This document shows positions 10,958 to 20,298 of a DNA stretch of 64,000 nucleotides, piece after piece (within the stretch, counting starts at the first letter, position 1; every line of letters starts with the position of its first letter). The notes beneath the pieces were generated by a model, which ran no database searches, was not told the origin of the DNA, and saw nothing but the letters and a program-made list of their open reading frames with translations. Location: assembly GCF_026719705.1 (NCBI RefSeq), contig NZ_JAPPRR010000004.1, positions 62,001 to 126,000 of the forward strand. Reading direction: 5' to 3'. This stretch comes from Pseudokordiimonas caeni. GTDB lineage: Bacteria; Pseudomonadota; Alphaproteobacteria; Sphingomonadales; Kordiimonadaceae. Both the position numbers and the translations under genes were made by a program.

Positions 10958-11841
10958 GCGACGCACTGACCATCGAAGACAAGAAAGCGAAAGCTGCCGA
11001 CTGGTTCCGCACCCTTCGCGACCGCATCTGCGCGAGCTTCGAGGCCATCGAGGACGATAACCAAGGCCCGAAGGCCGATCTCGCCCCCGGCCGTTTCAAG
11101 CGTCAGGAATGGCAGCGCACCAACCAGGCCGACAGCCAGCCCGGCGGTGGCGGCGTGATGTCGATCATGACTGGCGGACGTGTGTTCGAAAAGGTCGGGG
11201 TCAATATCTCCACTGTCCACGGCACCTTCACGCCCGAATTCGCGAAATCGATTCCGGGGGCGGACGAAGACCCGCGCTTCTTCGCGACCGGCATCTCTTT
11301 GGTCGCCCATATGCAAAGCCCGCGCGTGCCGGCCGTGCATATGAACACCCGTTTCATCGTGACCACAAAGCACTGGTTCGGTGGTGGCGCTGACCTCAAC
11401 GCCCCCCTGCCGGTGGCCGAGGACACGGCCGATTTCCACGCGGCCTTCAAGGGCGCCTGCGACCGCCACGGCGACGACTATTACGCGCGCTTCAAAAAAT
11501 GGTGCGACGAATATTTCTACATCCCGCACCGGGGCAAGGCGCGCGGCGAAGGCGGCATCTTTTATGACGGCCTGAACACCGGCAACTGGGAAGCCGACTT
11601 TGCCTTCACGCAGGACGTGGGCACCACGTTCGACACCATCTATCCTGCCCTCGTGCGCCGCCATATGAACGAGGACTGGACCCCGGACGAGCGCGAAACC
11701 CAGCTCGTGTACCGGGGCCATTATGCCGAGTTCAATCTTGTCTACGACCGCGGCACCACATTCGGGCTCAAGACCGGCGGCAATGTAGACGCCATCCTGA
11801 TGTCCCTGCCGCCAGAAGCCAAGTGGCCTTCGCCGATTTGA
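10954..11841 (+). CDS. hemF: Oxygen-dependent coproporphyrinogen III oxidase
   Basis: Heme biosynthesis enzyme of 295 residues that converts coproporphyrinogen III to protoporphyrinogen IX using O2. Typical segments are [33 protein letters not shown], the [11 protein letters not shown] loop, [17 protein letters not shown], and the C-terminal [23 protein letters not shown]. Its ATG overlaps the trmL stop. An aerobic enzyme fits the bc1-type respiratory chain encoded nearby. Confidence 0.97.
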   Translation: MSDALTIEDKKAKAADWFRTLRDRICASFEAIEDDNQGPKADLAPGRFKRQEWQRTNQADSQPGGGGVMSIMTGGRVFEKVGVNISTVHGTFTPEFAKSIPGADEDPRFFATGISLVAHMQSPRVPAVHMNTRFIVTTKHWFGGGADLNAPLPVAEDTADFHAAFKGACDRHGDDYYARFKKWCDEYFYIPHRGKARGEGGIFYDGLNTGNWEADFAFTQDVGTTFDTIYPALVRRHMNEDWTPDERETQLVYRGHYAEFNLVYDRGTTFGLKTGGNVDAILMSLPPEAKWPSPI

Positions 11842-11934
11842 GAGGCCGAATTTTCGCAGGGGATTGGCACCTCAGGATTGCATAATCTCGCCGGATGTGA
11901 AGAACTGTCCCAATCAATGGATTGGGGGGAATTC

Positions 11935-13017
11935 ATGCGTCGGGCTCTTGGCTTCATTCTATTTTTGTTTGCGTCTTACGCTGCATCTGCTGCCATGCCC
12001 GCAGACCGCGCTGCCATCCTCGAAGCATACAATGCCTCGAACGAGGCGGGCCGATCAGGCGACCGTGAGACCGCCAAAGTCAAGGCAGGAGCAGCGTTTC
12101 TGCTGGCGTCAGACACATTCTCTCCCGGCGATGAAGCGTTTCTGGCCGTGGCGATGAATTATGCCCTGTGGACTGACAACGACGAGGAAGCCGACCTTGT
12201 TCAGGACCGCGTCATGTCGATACTTGCGCAAAAACGCGGCTACCGGGGCGCACGCACGCTCGAAACAATAGTCGGTTTGACACCCATGTTGATCGAGCAT
12301 GGAACCCTGAAAGCAGCTAAAGAGAAGTATCGCCAAGAGCTGACGGAAGCCAAAATGGAACACCTTGTCCCTGCGACAGAATTGGCGGGCGCCAAGATCG
12401 CATATGGCAAGCTTTCGTATGCGACGTTGTACTTTAAGGAAGCCCAAAAGGCCTTTCACCAATCAATCGAGGTTCTTGCGCCTACCACCGACAGCGAGGC
12501 CCGCAAGCTACTCGCAGAAGCCTACCTGTGGCGAGCCAAGGCACTATTCGAGAGAGGAAAGGTCAAGCGCGCCATTGAAGACCTAGAACGCTCACTGGCT
12601 ATTCTGGATGAACTCGCACCATCCGGTGACAACATGATGGAGACCAGAAGAATGCTTGTGATTGCGTTCGAGACCACAGGCCAATCAGGAAAAGCGACTG
12701 AACACTGCCTGTGGATTGGCGCGGCAGGAGGCATCCCGAACATGAGAGAGTATGGGCCGATCTATCAGGTGCCGCCTGGTTATCCCTCGCAAGCGCTGGA
12801 CGCAGGAGCACAGGGCGAAGTCGTGGTCTCGATGACCGTTGACGAGCAAGGCTTTGTGAAAGACCCGGAGGTCAAAACTCTCACCGGTTCCCGATTGCTG
12901 ATTGCACCTTCACTACGAGCCGCGAGAAAACAACGCTTCGCGCCCCGTTTCGAAAACGGCAAAGCTGTCCCCACAGCGCAGGTCGAATCCGAATTCACGT
13001 ATGAAATAGCCCGCTGA
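11935..13017 (+). CDS. Signal-peptide TPR protein with TonB C-terminal domain (copy A)
   Basis: Predicted exported protein of 360 residues. A signal peptide (about 1-20, MRRALGF to ASA) is followed by helical TPR-like repeats (about 90-250) and a TonB_C-type domain in the last 90 residues (YPSQALDAGAQGEVVVSMTVDEQGFVKDPEV, then APRF). Unlike classical TonB it has no proline-rich linker or stable N-terminal anchor, so its energy-transducing role is uncertain. GGGGGA lies 5 nt before the ATG at 11935. It is paralogous to the gene at 14018, visibly more A/T-rich than neighbours, and the two copies flank the nitronate monooxygenase gene. Confidence 0.8.
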   Translation: MRRALGFILFLFASYAASAAMPADRAAILEAYNASNEAGRSGDRETAKVKAGAAFLLASDTFSPGDEAFLAVAMNYALWTDNDEEADLVQDRVMSILAQKRGYRGARTLETIVGLTPMLIEHGTLKAAKEKYRQELTEAKMEHLVPATELAGAKIAYGKLSYATLYFKEAQKAFHQSIEVLAPTTDSEARKLLAEAYLWRAKALFERGKVKRAIEDLERSLAILDELAPSGDNMMETRRMLVIAFETTGQSGKATEHCLWIGAAGGIPNMREYGPIYQVPPGYPSQALDAGAQGEVVVSMTVDEQGFVKDPEVKTLTGSRLLIAPSLRAARKQRFAPRFENGKAVPTAQVESEFTYEIAR

Positions 13018-13062
13018 TATTGCAGTAAAGGCGCCAAGTGGTACCCATTCCAGGAGAGTATA

Positions 13063-13974
13063 ATGACCCTGCCCGCCCCGCTTCTCGTGAATCTCCGGTT
13101 GCCGGTCATCATGGCGCCCTTGTTCGTCATCTCGAACCCCGCGATGGTGATCGCGGCCGCGAAGGCAGGGATCATCGGCACCTTCCCGACACTCAATGCG
13201 CGCTCGCCCGAAATCCTTGAAGGCTGGATGGAAGAAATCACCGCTGCCCTCGGGCCCGATGACGCCGCGTGGGGCGCGAATCTCATCCTCCATAAAACCA
13301 ACAATCGCCGCGATGCGGACCTTGCGCTGATCCTGAAGCACAAACCGAAGCTCGTTATCACCTCGGTTGGCGATCCCGCCCCGGTGGTGGAGGCGGTGCA
13401 TGATTATGGCGGCGTGGTTTTCCATGACGTGCTGTCGTTCAAGCACGCAGCCAAGGCTGCCGCCGCCGGCGTGGACGGGCTGATTGCCGTGTGCGCGGGC
13501 GCGGGCGGCCATGGCGGCACCATCAGCCCTTTCACCTTCATCCCGGCGCTGAAGGCGAAATATAACTGCACCATCATCGCCGCAGGCGCGATCGGCGATG
13601 GCCGCGCCATGCGGGCGGCCGAGATGCTGGGCGCCGATGCGTGCTATATGGGCACCCGTTTCCTCGCGAGCACCGAATGCCGCATTGACCCCGCCTACAA
13701 GCAGATGATGATCGATGAGGATGCCGACGGGCTTCTCTATACCGACAAGATTTCGGGCATTCCCGGCTATTTCCTGAAGGAAAGCCTGAAAGCCGCCGGG
13801 CGTGACCCCATGACCGGCCTGCCCGCGGCCGATGCCGAAGCCATCGGCTTCAAGCGCCCGTGGCTCGATATATGGTCAGCGGGTCAGGGTATCTCGACAA
13901 TCCACGATGCGCCGACGATTGCCAGGATCGTGGACAGGTTGGCAGGTGAGTATCACAATTCAAAATTGCAGTGA
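13063..13974 (+). CDS. Nitronate monooxygenase / 2-nitropropane dioxygenase-like flavoprotein
   Basis: FMN-dependent TIM-barrel protein of 303 residues in the NMO/2-nitropropane dioxygenase family, which oxidises alkyl nitronates. Visible family segments are the N-terminal LPVIMAPLFVISNPAMVIAAAKAGIIGTFP, the AAGVDGLIAVCAGAGGHGG phosphate-binding region, and AAGAIGDGRAMRAAEMLGADACYMGTRFLAS. Many members have unknown physiological substrates, so the specific reaction is not certain. It lies between two TonB-C/TPR paralogs on the same strand, 45 bp after the first and 43 bp before the second. Confidence 0.88.
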   Translation: MTLPAPLLVNLRLPVIMAPLFVISNPAMVIAAAKAGIIGTFPTLNARSPEILEGWMEEITAALGPDDAAWGANLILHKTNNRRDADLALILKHKPKLVITSVGDPAPVVEAVHDYGGVVFHDVLSFKHAAKAAAAGVDGLIAVCAGAGGHGGTISPFTFIPALKAKYNCTIIAAGAIGDGRAMRAAEMLGADACYMGTRFLASTECRIDPAYKQMMIDEDADGLLYTDKISGIPGYFLKESLKAAGRDPMTGLPAADAEAIGFKRPWLDIWSAGQGISTIHDAPTIARIVDRLAGEYHNSKLQ

Positions 13975-14017
13975 GCGAAATTCTGTGGCTCACTCACCCC
14001 AAAGCCTTGGGGGAAAT

Positions 14018-15097
14018 ATGAATAAATTTTCGAACTTTCTGGCATTCTTACTGCTCAGCACTGCAGCTATTGCTGACACCACTTCAGCGCGGCAAGAGCT
14101 GAAGGAGGCATACAATGCCTATAAGACCGCAATGGCATCCAACCAACGCGCCGACGCAAAAGCAGCAGCAGCCCGGGCTTACGAAGCCGGCAAAACAGTG
14201 CTGCCGGGCGACAGCAAGCAACTCGCCGCCCTAGCCCTGAATTACGGACGTTTGCACACCGGAAGCGAAGCCGAAGACATCCTCACACACGCGCTTGAAA
14301 TTATGGAAAGAGCATACGGAAACGAAGCGTTGGAGCTCGTAGATCCGTTGATGGCTCTCGCCAAGGAAAAAGCTTCGCTAGGGCGGCTTTCAAGGTCAAC
14401 AAGGCTTTACCAACGCGCAATGGAAATCGTTACACGCCACGAAGGAGAAGACAGCTTCCTGATGGGAATGGTCCATCTGCAAATGGGTGAAATCGCTGTA
14501 GCGGACGCCGCTTCCGGCACCGCAGATCACTATCTCGAAAAAGCCATCAGCATTTTCGAGACAATCGACGGAGACACACCACGATTTCAGGCAGCCTTGG
14601 CAAAATTCTGGATCGCCAAAGTCCGCCTTGCAGAAGACAAACCAAAGGCAGCCATTGACCTGTTTCTGCAAGCACTGAACTCCTTCGACCGAATTCAGCC
14701 AAATAGCCAGATTGTCCTGACTACCCATGCGTTTCTGATTGAAGCCTATGAACGCCGCGGGATGCGCAATGAGGCGACCGAGCATTGTCTTGCTATCGGC
14801 CAAGCCACCCCTGTGAAACCAGATCAGGACTATATGCCCGTCTACAAAGCAATGCCTACCTACCCGTCCAACGCATTACGAGCGGGTATAACCGGCCATG
14901 CGCTCCTGTCTGTGACCGTAGACAAAGATGGGTTTGCCCGAAATCCCATTGTTCTTGAGGTCGAAGGTAGCGACTCTTTCGCAGAAGCGGCACTGAAGAC
15001 GATCGAAAGATTCCGCTACGCTCCCCGCTTTGTCGATGGCGCGCCGGTAGAAACGGATGATGTGACATACAAATTTACGTTCGACATCACCCACTGA
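14018..15097 (+). CDS. Signal-peptide TPR protein with TonB C-terminal domain (copy B)
   Basis: Predicted exported protein of 359 residues. A signal peptide (MNKFSNFLAFLLLSTAAIADT) is followed by TPR-like helices and a C-terminal TonB_C-type domain (YPSNALRAGITGHALLSVTVDKDGFARNP, then YAPRF). The same architecture and many matching segments, such as EATEHCLAIG against KATEHCLWIG in the copy at 11935, show that the two are paralogs. The start at 14018 has TTGGGGGAA just upstream; the frame extends to 13832 but overlaps the NMO gene there. Composition is more A/T-rich than surrounding genes. It is convergent with the globin chemoreceptor 4 bp away. Confidence 0.8.
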   Translation: MNKFSNFLAFLLLSTAAIADTTSARQELKEAYNAYKTAMASNQRADAKAAAARAYEAGKTVLPGDSKQLAALALNYGRLHTGSEAEDILTHALEIMERAYGNEALELVDPLMALAKEKASLGRLSRSTRLYQRAMEIVTRHEGEDSFLMGMVHLQMGEIAVADAASGTADHYLEKAISIFETIDGDTPRFQAALAKFWIAKVRLAEDKPKAAIDLFLQALNSFDRIQPNSQIVLTTHAFLIEAYERRGMRNEATEHCLAIGQATPVKPDQDYMPVYKAMPTYPSNALRAGITGHALLSVTVDKDGFARNPIVLEVEGSDSFAEAALKTIERFRYAPRFVDGAPVETDDVTYKFTFDITH

Positions 15098-15101
15098 TCG
15101 C

Positions 15102-16436
15102 CTAGGCCACCGATTTCCTGAGGGCCGCCACCAGATCATGCATGACCTGATCGGCGGTTTGCTGTGTTGATGCGGCGAGCGTTTCCATCTGGCCAGCCAG
15201 ATCGTCCACCTGTGCGGTTTCTTCCGCCACATTGCCGATATGGCTTGATACATCCCTGGTGCCAAGGGCGGCTTCCTGAATGTTGCGGCTGATTTCAGAG
15301 GCGACGGCATCCTGCTCCGTCACCGCTGCCGCGATGGCATCGGCGTTCGATTTCACGTCCCCGATCACCGACTGGATCGCCTTGATCACCTTTTCCACAT
15401 TGAGCGCGGCTTCCTGAATACTGGAAATCTGGTCCCCGATCGTTTTCGTCGCGTGGGCGGTTTCGTTGGCAAGGCTTTTCACTTCGCTTGCGACTACGGC
15501 GAAGCCACGGCCGGCATCGCCTGCACGGGCGGCCTCGATCGTGGCATTGAGCGCCAGAAGATTGGTCTGGCTTGCGATATCATCGATCAGCTTCACGACA
15601 TTGCCGATTTCCCTAGCGGTCACGGCAAGGCTGCCGATCACCTGCGTTGCCCTGTCGGTTTCCTCCACCGCCCGGTCGCTGATCAGGCGGGACTGTTCGG
15701 CCTGACGACCGATTTCGGCAACCGACGTGCTCATTTCCTCGGTCGCGGCTGCCACCGCGTCCACATTCACGCTCGCCTGTTCTGAGGCCGCTGCCACGCT
15801 TTCGGCGCCGCCCCGCATCTTTTCGATGGTCGCGCCCACGTCCCCGATTGCCTGCTGCAGTGAGCTATTCGTAGCGGCGAGTTTCTGGGATGCAGCGTTG
15901 GCTTCCCTTTCCAGCCCTTCCACAAGCCGCATCATCGACGCCTGCTTGTCTGACGCTGCCGCATCCAGATAGGTGGTCACCGCAATTTCGAGATCCAGCA
16001 TGATGGCGCGGGTTATGGCCTTCGAGACCGGCGCTGCCGAACTGCCACAGACACGCTCGATCACGGCGGTGAGCGCCGACATCACGAAGGAATAGCCGCC
16101 GATATACCAGTTGGGCCGGAGGCCGATCCGATTGTGCGCCTGCCCGATGGCATAGGCACGCTGCCAGTAATCCTGATCGAAGCGCCCCGAGAAAAGCACG
16201 CCCCAATGCTCGGCCTGCTTCTGCTTCAGCGGCCCGATCCGGTCACGAGAGCCGAGGATTGTGCGGGTTTCATCGTGCTTCCACAAATGTTCGTAAAAGG
16301 CATCGAGAATGGCCGGAACCTCAGCCAGAATGGCGGGCCCATGCGCCGCCAGCGATTGCCGCGTTTCTTCATCGATCAGGAAAAACCCGAGACGCTCGGC
16401 AGAACGGTCCGCCGTAGCCGGAACTTCTTGAATCAT
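15102..16436 (-). CDS. Globin-coupled methyl-accepting chemotaxis protein (HemAT-like aerotaxis sensor)
   Basis: Soluble chemoreceptor of 444 residues. A protoglobin-type sensor domain occupies about 1-165; His101 in the AHNRIGLRPNWYIGGY motif is the candidate proximal heme ligand. No transmembrane segment is present. The signalling part has the conserved hairpin [34 protein letters not shown] (about 290-325), the CheA/CheW contact region. Family knowledge suggests oxygen sensing for aerotaxis. No che genes are in the window. A second chemoreceptor is encoded at 21768. Confidence 0.9.
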   Translation of the reverse strand: MIQEVPATADRSAERLGFFLIDEETRQSLAAHGPAILAEVPAILDAFYEHLWKHDETRTILGSRDRIGPLKQKQAEHWGVLFSGRFDQDYWQRAYAIGQAHNRIGLRPNWYIGGYSFVMSALTAVIERVCGSSAAPVSKAITRAIMLDLEIAVTTYLDAAASDKQASMMRLVEGLEREANAASQKLAATNSSLQQAIGDVGATIEKMRGGAESVAAASEQASVNVDAVAAATEEMSTSVAEIGRQAEQSRLISDRAVEETDRATQVIGSLAVTAREIGNVVKLIDDIASQTNLLALNATIEAARAGDAGRGFAVVASEVKSLANETAHATKTIGDQISSIQEAALNVEKVIKAIQSVIGDVKSNADAIAAAVTEQDAVASEISRNIQEAALGTRDVSSHIGNVAEETAQVDDLAGQMETLAASTQQTADQVMHDLVAALRKSVA

Positions 16437-16552
16437 TGCTACCCCCAGACTGTGTTGGCCGAAAAACGGCGTGTTTCACTCACACGGGTACAACTATAGA
16501 AGGAATTCAGATCAAGCGCTTGAGAACTACACACACATCAGTCCGGCAGGTT

Positions 16553-17755
16553 TCAGCCAAGGGAAAACCCGTTTTCGATCCAGCGCTCCTCCAGTTCTTT
16601 CAAGCGCTTGCCGAGTGCGGGGCCAGCCGGAATGCCGTCTGCCATAAGGTCCGCCGCTTTCACCGGAAACGCCGGAATATCCCAGTCCGTGCAGGCCTCA
16701 AGGGCATTTTTTCCATGTTTTTCATGCACTTCTGACAACCACACAACAGCCAGGGCCACATTCCTGCCGAACCGATATGCCGCTTCCTGCCATCTGGACA
16801 GCCTTGGCCTTTCCGGCAGTACCAGCGCCTTCGCCACATCATCCAGAAAGCGTGCCTCACTGCGACTGAGCCGGAACGAATCACCAAAGACTCGCATCCG
16901 CTCCCTGTCGCCTCCCAGAAGGGCAACCAGCCGGATCATCACTGATGCATAACTTTTGGTTGCAATTTCAAGACCCATCAGCAACCGCCACCGAACCCCG
17001 GTATCAAGGCCGCTGAAAAGAGCCTTCAGCACACCCTGCTCCTGCATCAGGCCGATCACGGCAGGGGCTGCAGGCTCCTTCAGGAGCTTCAGGAACTCGT
17101 CGCGCTTGCGCTCTGCCGAAAGGCCCGCAAGCCCCGGAAGCGCATCCCGGATGGCGGCAAGTGCAGCTTCATCCCGCTCCATGCCCCCCATCACTGCCAT
17201 AAAACGGAAATAGCGCAAAAGCCGCAACCGGTCTTCCGCGAGACGGCGGGCGGGATCGCCAATGAAGCGCAGGCGCCGCGCGCGCACGTCCGCCAGCCCC
17301 CCGACTGGATCATAAAGCCGACCCTCGGGGTCCAGATACAGCGCATTCACCGTGAAATCACGGCGGGCGGCATCTTCCGCCCAGTCATCTGTATGTTCGA
17401 TGCGGGCATGACGACCATCGGTTTCCGCGTCCCGGCGCAGCGTCGTGATTTCGACAGGCCTGCCCTCAGCCACTGCGGTGACGGTACCGTGGTCGATCCC
17501 GGTTGGCACGGCACGCAGACCAGCCGCCTCTAATCGCCACAGGGTCTCGTTCGGCTTCAGGGGGGTGGCGGCGTCAAGATCAAGCACCGGGCGGCCGAGG
17601 AAGGTATCGCGAACCGCACCGCCCACGAAGCGCAGATTGCCGGGCCCGAGGGCAGCCGTTACGGCACGAACAACATCAAGATCCAGCCAGTCGGGATGGA
17701 GGTCGAGGACAGCCTCTTCCTGAGGCTGGTCAGGGGCGCCCGTCACGTTCGCCAT
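16553..17755 (-). CDS. CCA-adding enzyme / poly(A) polymerase family nucleotidyltransferase
   Basis: Class II nucleotidyltransferase of 400 residues. The head domain carries FVGGAVRD (43-50) and the metal-binding DLD (59-61), then RRDFTVNALYLDPEGRLYDPVGG and the RRLAEDRLRLLRYFRF neck that recognises the base. This architecture fits the alphaproteobacterial enzyme that adds CCA to tRNA 3' ends; poly(A) polymerase activity cannot be excluded. The ATG at 17755 is used because the frame upstream (to 17914) overlaps the preceding gene and lacks homology. It overlaps the DUF6111 gene by 26 bp in the operon 19304-16553. Confidence 0.9.
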   Translation of the reverse strand: MANVTGAPDQPQEEAVLDLHPDWLDLDVVRAVTAALGPGNLRFVGGAVRDTFLGRPVLDLDAATPLKPNETLWRLEAAGLRAVPTGIDHGTVTAVAEGRPVEITTLRRDAETDGRHARIEHTDDWAEDAARRDFTVNALYLDPEGRLYDPVGGLADVRARRLRFIGDPARRLAEDRLRLLRYFRFMAVMGGMERDEAALAAIRDALPGLAGLSAERKRDEFLKLLKEPAAPAVIGLMQEQGVLKALFSGLDTGVRWRLLMGLEIATKSYASVMIRLVALLGGDRERMRVFGDSFRLSRSEARFLDDVAKALVLPERPRLSRWQEAAYRFGRNVALAVVWLSEVHEKHGKNALEACTDWDIPAFPVKAADLMADGIPAGPALGKRLKELEERWIENGFSLG

Positions 17756-18059
17756 TGTCCTTCTCGTCGCCTTCCGGCTCCTCCATGGGTTCGAAGCGTC
17801 CGGGCACCAGCGTGTCGCCCTCCATGTGCGGCGGGATATAGCGCGTGTGGGCGTCGCTGCGTCGGTCATCGGTGAGATAAAGCCCGATGGCCGCCACAAG
17901 CATACCCACAACACAGGCGCCGAGCATCTTCCGCAGCCGCCGGATATCGGCCTCCAGCTCTTCTTCCGTGCGGTCAGCCCTCGCGCGGTGGCGCAACCAG
18001 AAGACTACGGCAACAAGCGGCAATGCCAGCAGAACGAAGCGGAAGAAAATGGCAATCAC
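17730..18059 (-). CDS. DUF6111-like small membrane protein
   Basis: Small protein of 109 residues with two hydrophobic segments (about 2-22, FFRFVLLALPLVAVVFWL, and 45-65, MLGACVVGMLVAAIGLYL) joined by a charged loop, then an acidic, proline-rich tail beginning HTRYIPPHMEGDTLVPGRFEP. This tail and the position between a NUDIX gene and a CCA/PcnB gene match the alphaproteobacterial DUF6111 family, recognised from memory. Function is unknown. It overlaps both neighbours by a few bases, so translation is coupled. Confidence 0.7.
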   Translation of the reverse strand: MIAIFFRFVLLALPLVAVVFWLRHRARADRTEEELEADIRRLRKMLGACVVGMLVAAIGLYLTDDRRSDAHTRYIPPHMEGDTLVPGRFEPMEEPEGDEKDNGERDGRP

Positions 18060-18715
18060 CCGGCGAGGCTCCTTTTCAGAAAGGTGGCAGGATCGTCTGT
18101 ATCGGCAGTAGCGCGCATCAGATCGGCAAGATTGACGATCATGCCCGCTGTTGCGCCCCAGATATAATGTTTTTCGTGCGGGATGACATAAAAGTGCCGG
18201 GTGCGCCCCCTGAATTCGGCAGACTGGCGCTGATGGTTGCGCGGGTCCAACAGGTGTGCCAGCGGCACTTCGAAAATTTCGTCGACTTCGTCTTCAGCCC
18301 GGATCAGGTGAAAGCCTTCCTGCACCAGCCCCACGAAGGGTGAAATCTGGAAACCGGTCACCGTGCAATAGGTATCGAGATGCCCCCGCACATCCACATA
18401 ATGCGGCCCGATGCCGACCTCTTCCTGCGTTTCGCGCAGTGCAGCGGCAAGCGGGCCAGTGTCGGTGTCATCAATGCGGCCGCCGGGGAAGCTCACCTGC
18501 CCGCCGTGTGCGCGCAGGCCGCCATGGCGCTTGGTCAGCAGCACGGTCGGCTCGGACCGTTCGATGATCGGGATCAGCACGGCGGCAGGGCGCAGGGGCT
18601 TGCCGGCAAGCGCCGAGACCGCCACAGGGTCGCTGCGGTCGAGGTCCCCGTCGCCGCGCAGGCCGCGGGCCGCGCTGTTGCCGGGGGCAAGCGCCCTGTC
18701 CAGCCAGTCACGCAT
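18056..18715 (-). CDS. NUDIX hydrolase, CoA pyrophosphatase-like
   Basis: NUDIX protein of 219 residues. The NUDIX box is [25 protein letters not shown] (about 77-101; the usual first Glu is replaced by Asp, as in the NudL/CoA pyrophosphatase subgroup). The upstream [19 protein letters not shown] and the [10 protein letters not shown] lead-in also fit that subgroup. The family cleaves coenzyme A and related nucleotides. It overlaps the DUF1285 gene by 8 bp and the DUF6111 gene by 4 bp, in one operon with the CCA-adding enzyme. Confidence 0.9.
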   Translation of the reverse strand: MRDWLDRALAPGNSAARGLRGDGDLDRSDPVAVSALAGKPLRPAAVLIPIIERSEPTVLLTKRHGGLRAHGGQVSFPGGRIDDTDTGPLAAALRETQEEVGIGPHYVDVRGHLDTYCTVTGFQISPFVGLVQEGFHLIRAEDEVDEIFEVPLAHLLDPRNHQRQSAEFRGRTRHFYVIPHEKHYIWGATAGMIVNLADLMRATADTDDPATFLKRSLAG

Positions 18716-19304
18716 CCGAAAGATCCTCCATACTCACACTGCCAAGGTCAAACGCCTCGCCCTGGCTTGTCAGCCGCAATGCCACCCGGCCATCGCCGAC
18801 ATCCACATGGCTCGCAGCGGCTACCAGTTCGTAAAAGACCGGACGGGCAATCAATGCCTCCAGCCGGCCCCTGATCAGGATATAGGGGCGCGGCTCGCCG
18901 GTTTCATCATCCGTTTCCACCCGGATCGGATGATCCTTACCTGCGATCACCGTGTCGCCCACGTTCGTTGTGAAAGCGAAGGCACGCTCGTCTCCCTCCC
19001 CGACATCTTCAACTGCAATCGCCAAGAAGGGGGCGTCCTCGACCCGGATGCCGACCTTTTCGACCGGCGTGACCAGATAGGTCTTGCCGTCTTCATCTTT
19101 CCGAAGGATCGAGGCGAAGAGCCTTACCATCCGTTCGCGCCCGATGGGCGTTCCCATATAGGTCCAGCTGCCATCCTTCAGGATCGCCATGTCGATATCG
19201 CCACAAAAGTCGGGATTCCAGCGCTCCACGGGTGGATGGCGCTGGCCTTCCACCTGTTTGATAATCTCTTCAAGCCTGAAAGCAGATTGCGGGCGGTCGT
19301 TCAT
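18708..19304 (-). CDS. DUF1285 domain protein
   Basis: Protein of 198 residues of the DUF1285 family, recognised by [40 protein letters not shown] and the following [20 protein letters not shown]. No signal peptide or membrane segment. Function is unknown. The ATG at 19304 has GGAGG 11 nt upstream; an ATG at 19322 would place that signal inside the gene. It is the first gene of the run DUF1285-NUDIX-DUF6111-CCA enzyme. Confidence 0.85.
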   Translation of the reverse strand: MNDRPQSAFRLEEIIKQVEGQRHPPVERWNPDFCGDIDMAILKDGSWTYMGTPIGRERMVRLFASILRKDEDGKTYLVTPVEKVGIRVEDAPFLAIAVEDVGEGDERAFAFTTNVGDTVIAGKDHPIRVETDDETGEPRPYILIRGRLEALIARPVFYELVAAASHVDVGDGRVALRLTSQGEAFDLGSVSMEDLSDA

Positions 19305-19386
19305 TGACTGAGAATCCTCCATACCGGCTGCGATGATAACGCGCAGCCGGGCGGAGAAACAACCGTTCGGAAAGGAACCGCCGCGA

Positions 19387-19998
19387 TCAGGCGGCAGCCG
19401 GAGTCACGGCTTTGGCCGATTTGCTTGCTTTTGCTGCCCGAAGGCGGGCGGGTTCCAGCGACGCGACAGCTTCGTCGGATGCCGGGGCAAAGCGTACGAG
19501 CTGACCAACTGCCGGCAGGGCGGCAATCATGCCACGCTGGCGGACGAGCAGGCGGTCAGCATCAGCACCGCCCGGAAGCGTGATATGGCACGGCTTCACC
19601 GGCACGAAACCGAAGCGGCCATAATAGGCAGCGTCACCCACCAGCATCACGCGCTGGTAGCCAAGGCGGTCGACTTTCGCGAGCGCCTTTTTCATGAGCG
19701 ACGAGCCGATGCCCGAGCCTTGCGTTTCCGGGTCCACAGCAAGCGGGCCCAAATACAGCGTCGTGCTTTCGCGGCCCGTGAGCATATCGCGCACGGTGAC
19801 GGGCCAGAAACGGATGGTGCCGACAACACGGCCATCCGCGTCGCGGGCCACCATTGAGAGATGCTGAACGGGGGCGACATCCTGCCGCAAGCGGTAGGAG
19901 GCTTTCATCAGCCGGGCGGGGCCGAATGCCTTGTCGAGAAGTTGATCGATCTGGCCGTCTTCAAACGGCCGTTCCGGACCATAAGTGATCATCTGCAC
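19387..19998 (-). CDS. GNAT-family N-acetyltransferase
   Basis: Acetyltransferase-like protein of 203 residues. The GNAT core includes [22 protein letters not shown], the beta4 strand [26 protein letters not shown] containing the acetyl-CoA pyrophosphate loop (QGSGIG), and [17 protein letters not shown]. The last 40 residues are alanine/lysine rich and probably disordered. It resembles YhbS-type N-acetyltransferases; substrate unknown. It has its own short transcription unit between the DUF1285 operon and a 300-bp non-coding region. Confidence 0.88.
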   Translation of the reverse strand: MQMITYGPERPFEDGQIDQLLDKAFGPARLMKASYRLRQDVAPVQHLSMVARDADGRVVGTIRFWPVTVRDMLTGRESTTLYLGPLAVDPETQGSGIGSSLMKKALAKVDRLGYQRVMLVGDAAYYGRFGFVPVKPCHITLPGGADADRLLVRQRGMIAALPAVGQLVRFAPASDEAVASLEPARLRAAKASKSAKAVTPAAA

Positions 19999-20178
19999 TG
20001 CCCTTCAAACCCGGATTCTATGCCCGGGATGTCGATCCTGTCGTACGCATGTGCGCTACAACCGAGAAAAACGTTTGCTCAAGGAAACGCTTATCTTCGT
20101 CGCAGCGAAATCACCGTAGTAACAGGTCGGGTCAGTAGCATGGTCTTGATGACACTTTCATTTAGGAGGCGTGAAAAT

Positions 20179-20229
20179 ATGATGATCACCCCCCTCACAC
20201 AAGCGGTTTTTCCATTCATACGAAAATAG
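20179..20229 (+). CDS. Possible 16-residue small ORF
   Basis: A perfect Shine-Dalgarno AGGAGG (20164-20169) is 9 nt before ATG-ATG at 20179, opening a 16-codon frame (MMITPLTQAVFPFIRK) ending at TAG 20227-20229. A terminator-like hairpin (20237-20270) follows within 10 bp. The product would be a hydrophobic micropeptide with a basic end. The signal could also be fortuitous, or mark a small RNA or leader; no clear promoter was found. No family is recognised. Confidence 0.3.
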   Translation: MMITPLTQAVFPFIRK

Positions 20230-20231
20230 AA

Positions 20232-20272
20232 AAAATGAAAAGGCGCCTCTAACCAAAGAGACGCCTTTTCAA
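20232..20272 (-). terminator. Terminator of the porin gene (possibly bidirectional)
   Basis: The 14-bp arms GAAAAGGCG-CCTCT and AGAGACGCCTTTTC (one mismatch, loop AACCAA) form a strong hairpin 28 bp after the porin stop. On the - strand it is followed by ATTTTTTCTATTTT, a good U tract. On the + strand the tail is CCTTTTC, so it may also stop transcription of the small ORF at 20179. Confidence 0.85.
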
Positions 20273-20298
20273 TGAGTTACAAGATGGTCAGCGTCGCC

